Source: Verrucomicrobia bacterium S94
GTDB lineage: Bacteria; Verrucomicrobiota; Kiritimatiellia; Kiritimatiellales; Pontiellaceae
DNA length: 64,000 nt
Direction: 5' to 3'
Assembly: GCA_004299845.1 (NCBI GenBank)
Contig: CP036201.1
Span: forward strand, 2,046,001-2,110,000
Below are positions 23,285 to 33,021 of this stretch, in pieces (the first letter of the stretch is position 1; each line of letters opens with the position of its first letter). The translations under genes were made by a program, and so were the position numbers. The notes beneath the pieces were generated by a model that saw only the letters and a list, made by a program, of their open reading frames with translations, had not been told where the DNA came from and did not search any database.

Positions 23285-26200
23285 ATGAAGAGTTTGTTGC
23301 GCGTCGGCCTTTCTGTTTTCACTGTTTTTCTTTTCACCCGGCCGCTTTCGGCCAAAGAATTTCTGGATCCGGATACGATCAGGAAACTGGCCGCCGATGT
23401 CACTGCCGAAAAATATCCCGATGCCGATGAGGTGCTGGTGGATGACGTGATCGAAGTCGAATATCAGGAGGATGGAACCTCCGATTCCTGGGATGACACC
23501 GCAGTTAAAATTATCACCGAAAAAGGCAAACGTAATAACCGCACCATGACACTCGGTTTCGATGTCGCTTACGGCACCAACTATTTCACCCGGGTCCAGC
23601 TGCTCAAACCCGATGGATCCATCGTTGAAATCGACCCCGAGGCCAACAGCAAGGTAATGACTGATCCGGGACAGATGAATGCCAACATCTACAATCCGAA
23701 CTCCAAGCGCCTCACCCTCTCCATTCCCGGTCTCGAAGTCGGTGATACGCTGCGCTATGTCATCCGCCGCCAACACCACAAGACCATTGTTCCCGATTCT
23801 TTCAGCGACTATCAGACCTTTGAAGGTCCCACACCCTATGAACGGATGACCTATCGCATTATCGCCCCGAAATCGCGTCCGCTCGCAAAAATTGCACTGA
23901 AAGACGAAATTCCCGGCACGGTGGAATTTTCCGAACAGAAGAACGAACAGGATGACCGGATTATCTACACCTGGAAAGTTAAAGATGTCCCGCGCATGTT
24001 TGATGAACCGGATATGCCGACCCGCTACACGGTCGTTCAGCGCCTGCTCGTCAGCACCATAGAGAGCTGGGAGGATCTTTCCAGATGGTACTGGGAACTC
24101 TGCCTTCCCCGACTGAAAACCACCCCGGAAATGAAGGCCAAAGCCGCAGAGCTCGTTGAAGGGCCGAAACAACGCAGGAAAAAATCAACGCCGTTTTCAA
24201 TTTTGTTTCACAGGAAATCCGCTACATGGGCATCACCACCGAAGACGAAGCCCCGGGCTATGAACCGCACGACGTCAGTATGACTTTTTCCAACCGCTAC
24301 GGTGTCTGCCGCGATAAAGCCGCCCTGCTCGCCGCCATGCTGCGCGATGTGGGTGTAGAAGCCTTTCCGGTCATCATCATGGCCGGCCCGAAAAAAGATG
24401 AAGAAGTACCCCAGCCCTTTTTCAACCACGCCGTTACCGCCGCGCTGGATGATGACGGAAACTATATTCTGATGGATTCCACCGACGAAAATACAAAAGA
24501 TATTTTCCCGACCTATCTGCAGAATATGAGCTATATCGTCGCCCGCCCCGAAGGCGACACTCTTCGGACCTCCCCGATCATCCCGGCGGAAGACAATCTG
24601 CTCACCATCAGTTCTGCCGGCACGCTCGATAAAGCCGGTAATCTTGAAGCGCAGAGCACCATGGTTTTTGAGGGAATCAACGACACCGCCTACCGCGGCT
24701 ATTTCTCGAAAATCAAACCGGAGGAACGCCGCCGCTTTTTCGAAGGCCACATTAAACGCTCCATGCCGACGGCCGAACTCCAGTCTCTGGAAATTCTCCC
24801 GGCTGAGCTGCGCGACACTACACAGCCGCTGACGGTCAAACTTACATTCTCCGCCGATAATCTGCTCGTCGAAGGCGAAACCAAGAAAATGCTGTCTCTT
24901 CCAAGGCTTGGCAGCTCCCTGGGCTATGCCAATTTTCTGATCGGACAGACCGGCCTCGAAAAACGGGAATACCCGCTCTACACCCGCATGACCGCCGGTA
25001 TCCGGGAAACTCTGGATCTGCGCATTCCAGACGATGTCGGCACCCTGAACATTCCCGACTACCAGACAATTGATAACAAGGAACTGACCTGGAAGATGAA
25101 TGTTTCCCAGCAACCGGGAATGCTGTCGGCCGCCAACACCTTTCTCATGAATGCGGTTGAGTTCACCCCCGAGCAGTATCTGGTGCTGAAGGACAACCTG
25201 AAAGCGATCGAATACAATCTGCGCAAAAAACTGATTCTCGATGTACCGCCCCCCGGAAAAACAACCGAGCCCGATGTACGTATTCTTTCCCGCGACATCA
25301 ACATTGATCTCGAATCGCCCGGTGTCTGGAAAGAGACCCAGCGTTCCCGTATTGAAGTTCTCACCTACGCCGGAAAAAAAGCGAATTCCGAAATCAAACT
25401 CGCTTATAATCCCGCCTGGCAGCACATCGAACTGACCGAGGCAAAAGTGACACTCCCTGACGGAACCGTAAAACTGCTGAGTAAAGACGAACTCAATATT
25501 ATGGATGCCGGATGGGTATCATCAGCCCCGCGCTATCCCGCCGAAAAACTGCTGGTCGCCAATCTGCCCGGCGTGGAAATCGGTAGCATACTCGAATATG
25601 AATTTGTATCAACGGTTGACGGGAAACCCTACTTTTCCACCATACAGTCGTTCAATGCCCACGAGCCGATCGACCGCAAAACAGTGACCGTCAATGCCCC
25701 GGCCGATCTCGACCTTAAGATCCGCAACACCGGCATCAATGAAACCCGCACCGAGAGCAATGGAACGGTGACCTATGTCTGGGATGCCGAGAATCAGCCT
25801 GCCGTTGAAAAAGAAGAGGCCCTGCCCCCGTGGCACACCTTCAATCCAGTGGTCGCCATGGCATCGAGCGACTGGAAAACCTATGGAAACCGGATCCGGG
25901 AGGCGCTGCTGCAGCATACACTCAACCAAACCGACAGCGTTGCGCTGGCAGAAAAACTCACCGCCGGCTTAAAAACCGAAACCGAAAAGGCCACGGTCCT
26001 CCGGAACTGGCTGGCTGAAAATGTACGGCAGGCCGGTCCCGCACTGACGCGCCTTCCGCTCTCCGCACTCAGTACAGCCGATACCACTCTGACCGACCGC
26101 TATGGCAATAACGCCGATCGCATGATCCTGCTGTTCACCCTGCTGAAAGCTTCGGGATTCGAACCTGAATTTGTCCTGTCGGGCAATATCTCCCTGATTC

Positions 26201-27048
26201 CCGAAGCGGCAGAACTCCAGCTCGCAATTCCGGCACGCAACGCCTTCAGCAAAGTACTGTTGAAAGTCGATATCGACGGAGAAACAACCTTCATGGGCGG
26301 TGAATCGCAGTATGCAGAACTGGGAACAACCGCCTACAACCGCCGGGCCTATCTGGACCTCCGGGAGGGACACATTGACACCATTAAAGTCGACAGCGAA
26401 AAAGCGGACCGCGGACATCATATTTATGACATCTCGATGACTGCAGACGGAACGGCTTCCATCAAGCAGACCGCCATTCAGCAGGGCACCGCCTTTGAAG
26501 GTTTCCACCGGGGCTATGCGGAAATCACCCCGGAAAAACGGCGCCGCCATTATCTCGAAATGATCAACGCGGTATCCCAGTCAGCAAAGGCCGCCACCGA
26601 ACTGATTACCGATTACACAACCTATCCCGGTAAACTGGAATATGCCGTGACGGCCGAACGCTATGCGGTGACGGATGGAGAATATCTCTATTTTTCGGTG
26701 CCGGGCGGACTGGGCGGCCTCCTCTCCTACCGTTCCAACGAACGCACCCTGCCGCTGGCCTGGGGTAATTATGTCGACAGCATCATTGAGTACAGCATTA
26801 CCCTTCCGGAAGGATATGAACCGGCCATTCTGCCACGCACCTTTTCCTGGCAGGCCCCGCAGGGTGCCGGACTCGTTGAAATTGCCGTGGAATATTCAGA
26901 AAAGAATCATACGATCCGCATGGTGCAGATGGCCGACCTCAAACCGGCCCTCATTCCGGGCAAGGATTTCCCTGACATCATCCAGGCAATGAAAAAGCTG
27001 GCACATCCGGATATGCGTACTATTCTTCTGAAAAAGACTAAGGAGTAG
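23285..27048 (+). pseudogene. Tandem DUF3857/transglutaminase-like protein, disrupted by one frameshift
   Basis: Two frames join into one protein of about 1254 residues if one base is restored at 24161-24163 (GGG, where GGGG would keep frame): the text passes from AAELVEG into AETTQEKINAVFNFVSQEIR. A signal peptide starts at ATG 23285 (GGAG upstream). Unit 1 has DUF3857, then a transglutaminase core with Cys in YGVCRDKAALL, His in FFNHAVTA and Asp in ILMDSTDENTKD. Unit 2 (from about 25300) repeats DUF3857 and the core, but the core reads YGNNADRMILL and lacks the Cys, His and Asp. Possibly a true pseudogene or a sequencing error. Function unknown. Confidence 0.8.
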
Positions 27049-27052
27049 GATG

Positions 27053-27727
27053 ATGAAACTGCACTGGCTTCAGCACGTTCCGTTCGAAGGTCTGGGCTAT
27101 ATCGAAGACTGGGCAGAAGATCAGGAGTTTTCGATTACCTGCACCCGTCTTTATGACGATGACGACGAGTTTCCCGATGTGGATGATTTCGACTGGCTGA
27201 TCGTTATGGGCGGCCCTATGGGCATTTTCGATTATAATGATTATCCCTGGCTTACCGACGAAAAGGAATTTATCGAGACCGCACTTGATGAGGAAAAAAC
27301 CGTGATCGGAATCTGCCTCGGAGCCCAGTTAATGGCCGATGTGCTCGGCGCCGACGTATACCCGGGGCCCCGGAAGGAAATCGGTTGGTTTCCCATCACC
27401 CGCTCCCCCGAAGCCCCCGACCTGATTCCGGAAAAAATGACCGTATTCCACTGGCATGGCGACACCTTCAGCCTTCCCGATGGCGCGATCAGACTCGCCA
27501 CCAGCGAACCCGGAATTAATCAGGGCTTTATATACAACGACCACGCCGTCGCCCTCCAGTTTCACATGGAAATCACCGAAGACAGCATCGAAGCTCTCAT
27601 TCAGGAATGCGGAGACGAACTCACAGACGCCCCCTATATCCAAAGCCCGGAAGAAATGAAACGCGGCCTTTCAAATATTAAAAATGTTAATGCCGCAATG
27701 AAAAACCTGCTCGACACCCTGCTCTGA
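27053..27727 (+). CDS. Class I glutamine amidotransferase-like protein
   Basis: About 224 residues; two adjacent ATGs (27050, 27053), of which the second is better spaced from AAGGAG, which overlaps the previous stop. The nucleophilic cysteine is in VIGICLGAQLMADVLG, the oxyanion region is VMGGPMGIFD, and His/Glu lie in ALQFHMEITEDSIE. Proteins of this type (GMP-synthase-like amidotransferases) stand alone and transfer ammonia to unknown acceptors or act as gamma-glutamyl hydrolases. Its tight spacing to the transglutaminase-like gene suggests co-transcription. Confidence 0.88.
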   Translation: MKLHWLQHVPFEGLGYIEDWAEDQEFSITCTRLYDDDDEFPDVDDFDWLIVMGGPMGIFDYNDYPWLTDEKEFIETALDEEKTVIGICLGAQLMADVLGADVYPGPRKEIGWFPITRSPEAPDLIPEKMTVFHWHGDTFSLPDGAIRLATSEPGINQGFIYNDHAVALQFHMEITEDSIEALIQECGDELTDAPYIQSPEEMKRGLSNIKNVNAAMKNLLDTLL

Positions 27728-27830
27728 ACCACGCCCTCTCTGCATACGCTCCGCTCAGTCCAGTCGGCATCGAATCAGCGAGTACACATCAGATACCGGC
27801 TCCCCCATTGCGGATAAGCCGTTCACACAG

Positions 27831-27859
27831 TTGACAGCTTCAGGCCGCCTTTGTTACCT
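27831..27859 (+). promoter_or_regulatory. Sigma-70-like promoter of the Gfo/Idh/MocA pair
   Basis: A consensus -35 TTGACA (27831-27836) is followed after 17 bp by TTACCT (27854-27859); the predicted start is about 15 bp before the ATG at 27884, giving a short leader with AAGGA as ribosome-binding site. Confidence 0.6.
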
Positions 27860-27883
27860 TTCATGACAAATTAAGGATTTGCT

Positions 27884-29029
27884 ATGAAATTTGGTATTAT
27901 CGGTCTCGGCAACATCGGCCGGGTTCACGCAAAAAATATTCAGGACGGTTTAGTAGAGGACGCAGAACTGGTTGCAGTGGCGAACCTCCCGATCGAATCT
28001 ACAGACGATTTCAGAAAACAGGGTATTGCCTGTTTCGGCGATGCATCGGAATTGATTGAATCCGCATTGTGCGAAGCTGTGATTGTTGCTCTTCCAACTC
28101 ACCTGCACGCCCCCATCGGCATTCAGGCCCTGGAAGCAGGACTGCACCTGATCATGGAAAAACCGCTGGCCTGTCATAAGGCCGAGGGCGAGCGCATTCT
28201 CGCGGCCCTTCAGCGCGACGACCAGATTGCATCACTAATGATGAACCAGCGCACTCACCCCTGTTATGTCCGGATCAAACAATGGATCGATGAAGGTGCT
28301 CTGGGTGAACTGCAACGCGTTTCTTGGACTATGACCAACTGGTTCCGACCCGAAATCTACTATGCATCAAGTCCCTGGCGCGCAACCTGGAAAGGCGAAG
28401 GCGGCGGCGTTTTGATGAATCAATGCCCTCACAATATTGATGTGCTCCAGTGGCTCGTCGGTATGCCCGCAAAAGTCCGGGCACACTGTTCTTTCGGCAA
28501 ATACCACAACATTGAAGTGGAAGACGAAGTGAATGCCTATTTTGAATTTGCAAACGGAGCAACCGGCCAGTTTTCCGCCAGTACCGGCGAATGTCCCGGT
28601 ACCAACCGGCTCGAAATTGTCGGAGATCGCGGAACTATCATCACCGACGGCAATGAAGTCAAACTGATCCGCACCGAAGAGTCTGTTTCCGCGTTCAGCA
28701 AAACCACAGATGAAATGTTCGGTACCCCCGAAACCTCTGAGGAGATTTACCGGCCTGCGGAAACCGTCAACCAGCATGCCGCTATTTTAAACAACGTTGT
28801 AAAAGCCGCCAAAGGGGAAGCGGAACTGATAGCCCCCGCGGCCGAAGGGCTCAACTCGCTCGAGCTGGCGGGAGCCATGATTTATTCCACCTGGACTGAG
28901 GATGAAGTCAGCCTGCCGCTCGACGGCACAGCCTATGAAAAGATCATTAACGAAAAAATCGCCCGGTCCAAACCCCGTGAGGTCGTTCAAACCGAGGCCA
29001 AAGTGGATATGTCCAAATCCTATCGATAG
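27884..29029 (+). CDS. Gfo/Idh/MocA-family oxidoreductase (cytoplasmic)
   Basis: A 381-residue protein with no signal peptide. The N-terminal Rossmann fold starts FGIIGLGNIGRVHAKN. The conserved lysine lies in LIMEKPLACHK (the EKP motif), MMNQRTHP follows, and the C-terminal domain contains GGGVLMNQCPHNIDVLQWLVG with the family histidine. It probably oxidises or reduces a sugar or inositol using NAD(P). It is the first of two adjacent genes, 9 bp from the next member, and is likely expressed from the promoter at 27831. Confidence 0.9.
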   Translation: MKFGIIGLGNIGRVHAKNIQDGLVEDAELVAVANLPIESTDDFRKQGIACFGDASELIESALCEAVIVALPTHLHAPIGIQALEAGLHLIMEKPLACHKAEGERILAALQRDDQIASLMMNQRTHPCYVRIKQWIDEGALGELQRVSWTMTNWFRPEIYYASSPWRATWKGEGGGVLMNQCPHNIDVLQWLVGMPAKVRAHCSFGKYHNIEVEDEVNAYFEFANGATGQFSASTGECPGTNRLEIVGDRGTIITDGNEVKLIRTEESVSAFSKTTDEMFGTPETSEEIYRPAETVNQHAAILNNVVKAAKGEAELIAPAAEGLNSLELAGAMIYSTWTEDEVSLPLDGTAYEKIINEKIARSKPREVVQTEAKVDMSKSYR

Positions 29030-29038
29030 AGAGTATAT

Positions 29039-30121
29039 ATGAGTAAACATCAGATTTCCAGCGGGGCGGATTATGCCCCGACCGCCGAAGCCGAAAAAGT
29101 GGTTGGACCGGGCGAGTTCATCTTCGCCTCAGCCTTCCTTGATCATGGCCATATTTACGGACAGACCAACGGTCTCCGCGACGCCGGAGCCACGTTGAAA
29201 TGGGCCTATGATCCCGATCCGGCCCGGCTGGCCGATTTTATCGAAAAGAATCCGGAAGCCCGGGCTGCGGAATCCTATGAACAGATTCTGAATGACCCGG
29301 AAGTGAAACTGGTCTGCTCCGCAGCAGTTCCCTCCGAACGGGCCGGCATTGGTTTCAAGGCGCTGGAAGCCGGTAAGGATTACTTTACCGACAAATCACC
29401 TTTCACCACGCTTGAACAACTCGATCGCGCACGTGAACTGGTGAAAAAAACCCAGAAAAAATATATGGTCTACTATTCGGAACGGCTGCATAACGAAGGC
29501 GGTATGGCGGCCGGGAAACTGATCGATGAAGGTGCTGTTGGAACCGTACTGCAGGTCATCAACCTTGCACCGCACCGACTGAGCAAATCGATCCGTCCCG
29601 ACTGGTTTTTCGAAAAAGAGAAATACGGAGGTATTCTGACCGACATCGGCTCCCATCAGTTTGAACAGTTTCTGCATTACACCAAAGCGAATGATGCCAC
29701 CATTAATTTTGCACGCGTTGAGAACTTCAACAATCCCGACAAACCCGGACTGGACGATTTCGGCGAAGCCTCTCTAACTGCAGACAACGGCGCTTCATTC
29801 TATTGCCGTCTCGACTGGTTCACCCCCGACGGTTCTCCGGTCTGGGGCGACGGACGCACCTTTGTGGTCGGCACCGAAGGAACCATGGAGGTGCGGAAAT
29901 ACATGGACGTCGCGCGCGAAGCTCCGGCCAGCAGAATCTTTCTGGTGAACGGGAAAGAAGAACAGGAAATTGAATGTCTGGGCAATACCGGTTTCCCGTT
30001 CTTCGGCGATCTGATTCTGGACTGTATCAACCGTACGGAAAATGCAATGACGCAGGAGCACGCCTTCAAAGCGGCCGAGCTCTCTATGAAAGCCCAGGCG
30101 ATAGCAGACGGGCTCATGTAG
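29039..30121 (+). CDS. Gfo/Idh/MocA-family oxidoreductase (divergent member)
   Basis: A 360-residue protein without signal peptide. The N-terminus has a 30-residue extension before the Rossmann strand (EFIFASAFLDHGHIYGQTNG), and the usual GxGxxG is not clear. The EKP position reads YFTDKSPFTTLEQLD, while YYSERLHNEGGMAAGKLIDEG and GGILTDIGSHQFEQFLHY match the C-terminal half. The loss of the canonical nucleotide loop makes cofactor use uncertain. It follows the previous oxidoreductase by 9 bp; a partner-subunit or sequential-step relation is plausible. A shared terminator lies downstream. Confidence 0.8.
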   Translation: MSKHQISSGADYAPTAEAEKVVGPGEFIFASAFLDHGHIYGQTNGLRDAGATLKWAYDPDPARLADFIEKNPEARAAESYEQILNDPEVKLVCSAAVPSERAGIGFKALEAGKDYFTDKSPFTTLEQLDRARELVKKTQKKYMVYYSERLHNEGGMAAGKLIDEGAVGTVLQVINLAPHRLSKSIRPDWFFEKEKYGGILTDIGSHQFEQFLHYTKANDATINFARVENFNNPDKPGLDDFGEASLTADNGASFYCRLDWFTPDGSPVWGDGRTFVVGTEGTMEVRKYMDVAREAPASRIFLVNGKEEQEIECLGNTGFPFFGDLILDCINRTENAMTQEHAFKAAELSMKAQAIADGLM

Positions 30122-30149
30122 CACCCCGAAGTCTTAACCTGAAAAAGAA

Positions 30150-30188
30150 AAAAGAGACCTGATCCGATAACCGGAAGAGGTCTCTTTT
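30150..30188. terminator. Bidirectional terminator between convergent oxidoreductase genes
   Basis: AAAAGAGACCT (30150-30160) pairs with AGGTCTCTTTT (30178-30188) around a 17-base loop; A and T tracts on both sides allow termination in either direction. The loop contains CCGATAACCGGA, the same 12 bases found in the tig leader. Confidence 0.85.
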
Positions 30189-30208
30189 CATTACAGCTTT
30201 ATCTCCGT

Positions 30209-31558
30209 TTACAGTTTGTAGTACTGCTCCCAGCCCTTGCGCACCTCATCCTTCAGCAGGCTGTTGGCCTTTTTATTGTTGGTAATCTGCTTTGTTTTAC
30301 GGTCGAAATGCAGTTCTCCGCCCAAACGCTGCGCCAGACAGCCCAGAGCCAAGACCTGAGACAGAGGCCCGGAAACCGAGAACGGTGAACGGGTCTTTTC
30401 CTCACCCTTACACGCCCGCAGGAAGTTGGTATAATGATCGGAATTTTTACCGAAGTTTTTCGGTATGCTTCCGGCCTTCAGCAGTTCGCGATACTTTTCG
30501 TAGGGCAGGATCTGGAGCGTTGATCCATGGCTGTCCCCCTGGAACACATAATCTTTTGAATAGATGAATTTACCCGGCTTATCCTTTTTCAGCTCACGGC
30601 CGGCAAACTCCTCCGGAACCGGGGGAAGATTTTCCTGCCCGTCGTACCAGTCGATATCCATAGCCGGCATGTCGCCGCGTGCCGGGAACGCAAAGTTAAT
30701 GGTCGTAGCCAGCGGAAAGATCAGATCATTCGGCTGAATCCACGTTTTCGCGGTGATTTTTTCCGGCAGCCCAAGCTCAAGGAACTGATGAATTGTATCA
30801 AGGATATGTGCGCCCCAGTCGCCGAAACAGCCGGTGCCGTACTGATACCACCCACGCCAGTTTCCGGGATGAAACTTCGGGTCATAAACATTCGGGGTCG
30901 GAGTAACTCCCAGCCAGATATCCCAGTCGAGTCCGGCCGGTTTTTTCGCGCCGGTCGGATAGGCTTTCACATCGCCCCACGGATGCCAGCGCCGCCATTT
31001 ATTCATATAGGCATCCACATGGGTGACATCCCTGATGATTTCCGCTTCCTTCCAGGCCTTGAACTGGAAATAGTTATCGCCGGAGTGCCCCTGATTGCCC
31101 ATCTGCGTCGGAACGCCGTATTTCTTTTCGGCCGCCATAAGCAGTTCAATTTCCTGGAACGTACGGGCCAGCGGTTTTTCCGTGTAAACGGGCTTTCCGT
31201 TAGCCATGGAAACCATGGAAATCGGGAAATGCTGATGGTCCGGCGTAAGATTAATGACGGCATCAAACTGATTGGACATTTCATCAAACAGTTTCCGCCA
31301 ATCCTGATAGACCTTGGCATTGGGATATTTGGCCTTCATCTCCTGCATGTTTTTGTTATCCACATGCACATCGCAAAGCGCAACAACATTCAGAATGCCT
31401 GAACGCTCGAAATTGCTGATGATACGCGGACCGCGGTTGCCCACGCCGATCCAGGCCACATCAACCTTTTCATTGGCCCCGAGCACCTTCCCGGGAATCA
31501 TTGAAAATGAAGCGGCAGCCCCGCCGGCAAATAAGGCATTACGTCTGTTTAGATTCAT
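30209..31558 (-). CDS. Tat-exported Gfo/Idh/MocA oxidoreductase, paralogue A
   Basis: A 449-residue protein with a twin-arginine-type leader (NRRNALFAGGAAASFS, ending at GKVLGAN). The Rossmann part follows (VAWIGVGNRGPRI) with the EKP motif in PVYTEKPLARTFQE. The signature MGNQGHSGDNYFQFKAW and FGDWGAHILDTIHQFLEL are shared with the two genes upstream. The C-terminal tail ends KANSLLKDEVRKGWEQYYK. Export of a folded nucleotide-bound oxidoreductase is typical for the Tat route; related periplasmic enzymes act on sugars and glycosides. Third of three paralogues on the minus strand. Confidence 0.92.
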   Translation of the reverse strand: MNLNRRNALFAGGAAASFSMIPGKVLGANEKVDVAWIGVGNRGPRIISNFERSGILNVVALCDVHVDNKNMQEMKAKYPNAKVYQDWRKLFDEMSNQFDAVINLTPDHQHFPISMVSMANGKPVYTEKPLARTFQEIELLMAAEKKYGVPTQMGNQGHSGDNYFQFKAWKEAEIIRDVTHVDAYMNKWRRWHPWGDVKAYPTGAKKPAGLDWDIWLGVTPTPNVYDPKFHPGNWRGWYQYGTGCFGDWGAHILDTIHQFLELGLPEKITAKTWIQPNDLIFPLATTINFAFPARGDMPAMDIDWYDGQENLPPVPEEFAGRELKKDKPGKFIYSKDYVFQGDSHGSTLQILPYEKYRELLKAGSIPKNFGKNSDHYTNFLRACKGEEKTRSPFSVSGPLSQVLALGCLAQRLGGELHFDRKTKQITNNKKANSLLKDEVRKGWEQYYKL

Positions 31559-31610
31559 ATCCTGCTCCTATATAACAGCAACTCTCACACTGAAAGATGC
31601 CTGATTCCAA

Positions 31611-33011
31611 TTACACTTTATAATACTGCTCCCAGCCTTCACGGACGTCATCCTTTAGAAGCGCATTGGCCGTTTTACTGTTGGTAATCTGCTGCGTTTC
31701 GCGGTCGAACTCAAACTCACCGCCCAGACGCTGGGCAATACAGCCTAGAGAAAACATCTGACAGAGCGGACCGGCCACCGAAAACGGCGAACGGGTCTGC
31801 TCCTCACCGCGCACCGCATTGACAAAGTTCTGATAGTGGTTGGAGTGCTTTCCGTAATCCTTTGTGACCGTGCCGTCGACCAGCATCTGCTTGAACTTCT
31901 CGTAAGGAATCACCTGCAACGGACGATGATGGCTGTTACCATGGAAAATCAGCTCTTTGGAATAGATGAATTTCCCCGGACCGCCGGGATTACGATCACC
32001 CATCTCTTTCGGTTTCGGGCACCAGTTTTTCTGCCCGTCATACCAGTCGATGTCCATGGCAGGGAGTCCTTCGCCACGTTCCGGGAACTGGAAATTAATG
32101 ACCGACTTCATCGGGAAAATATAATCATTGCGTCCTTCAATCATTTTCGTACCGAACTTTTCAGGAAGTCCGAGTTCAAGGAACTGATGAATCGTATCCA
32201 GAATATGCGCGCCCCAGTCACCGAAACAACCGGTCCCGAACTGATGCCAGCCGCGCCAGTTGCCATAATGGAATTTATCGCTGAATTCCATCGGTCTGGG
32301 TGTGGTACCCTGCCAGACGTTCCAGTTCATGGTGGCAGGCACTTTTCCGCCGGTCGGATACCCCTTGACATCTCCCCACGGATGCCAGCGGCGCCAGTTG
32401 TTCATATAGGCATCCACATGCGTGACATCCTTAATGATCCCCGCTTCACGCCAGGCTTTAAACTGAAAATAGTTATCCCCCGAATGCCCCTGATTGCCCA
32501 TCTGTGTCACCACGCCGTATTTTTTCTCGGCCTTCATCAGCAGGTCGCACTCCTGGAATGTACGCGCCAGCGGTTTTTCAACATAGACGGCAATACCCAG
32601 CGACATGGCATGCATGGCTATCGGGAAATGAGAGTGGTCCGGAACCCCGATGCAGACGGCATCAAGCTGATCGCCGATTTCATCGAACATTTTCCGGAAA
32701 TCCCGGTATTTTTTCGCCTTGGGATATTTCGCAGCATTATGCGCCGGCGTGATGGTCGGCTTGCCCCAGCCCAGCTGTCCTTTGCTGTCATCTTTCACCG
32801 GCGAAGAACTGTCGATATCCACATCGCATATCGCAATCAGGTTGACCTTCGGATTTCCGGCAAACGCTCCGGTAATTCCGCCCCCCTGCTGTCCCAGACC
32901 GATGGCCGCGAAGTTCACTTTTTCATTTGCACCGAGTACCCGTCCCGGAATCATGGCCCAGCCGGCGGCAGCCGCACCGGCACCTAAAGTGGTTCTGCGT
33001 GAAATATTCAT
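31611..33011 (-). CDS. Tat-exported Gfo/Idh/MocA oxidoreductase, paralogue B
   Basis: About 466 residues from ATG 33011 (AGGAG seven bases upstream; a second ATG at 33014). The frame runs open to 33245, but the extra residues are a shadow of the upstream gene. The leader is SRRTTLGAGAAAAGWAM, then VLGANEKVNFAAIGLGQQG, a Rossmann start with an inserted loop. EKP is in AVYVEKPLARTFQE; the MGNQGHSGDN and FGDWGAHILDTIHQF blocks match paralogues A and C. It begins 10 bp after paralogue C, so the two are co-transcribed. Confidence 0.92.
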   Translation of the reverse strand: MNISRRTTLGAGAAAAGWAMIPGRVLGANEKVNFAAIGLGQQGGGITGAFAGNPKVNLIAICDVDIDSSSPVKDDSKGQLGWGKPTITPAHNAAKYPKAKKYRDFRKMFDEIGDQLDAVCIGVPDHSHFPIAMHAMSLGIAVYVEKPLARTFQECDLLMKAEKKYGVVTQMGNQGHSGDNYFQFKAWREAGIIKDVTHVDAYMNNWRRWHPWGDVKGYPTGGKVPATMNWNVWQGTTPRPMEFSDKFHYGNWRGWHQFGTGCFGDWGAHILDTIHQFLELGLPEKFGTKMIEGRNDYIFPMKSVINFQFPERGEGLPAMDIDWYDGQKNWCPKPKEMGDRNPGGPGKFIYSKELIFHGNSHHRPLQVIPYEKFKQMLVDGTVTKDYGKHSNHYQNFVNAVRGEEQTRSPFSVAGPLCQMFSLGCIAQRLGGEFEFDRETQQITNSKTANALLKDDVREGWEQYYKV

Positions 33012-33021
33012 CATCTTTCTC

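Noticed and set aside
24208-25425. 405-codon minus-strand open frame opposite the DUF3857 gene
   Set aside because: The opposite strand encodes conserved DUF3857/transglutaminase blocks; this frame shows no domain and no ribosome-binding site.
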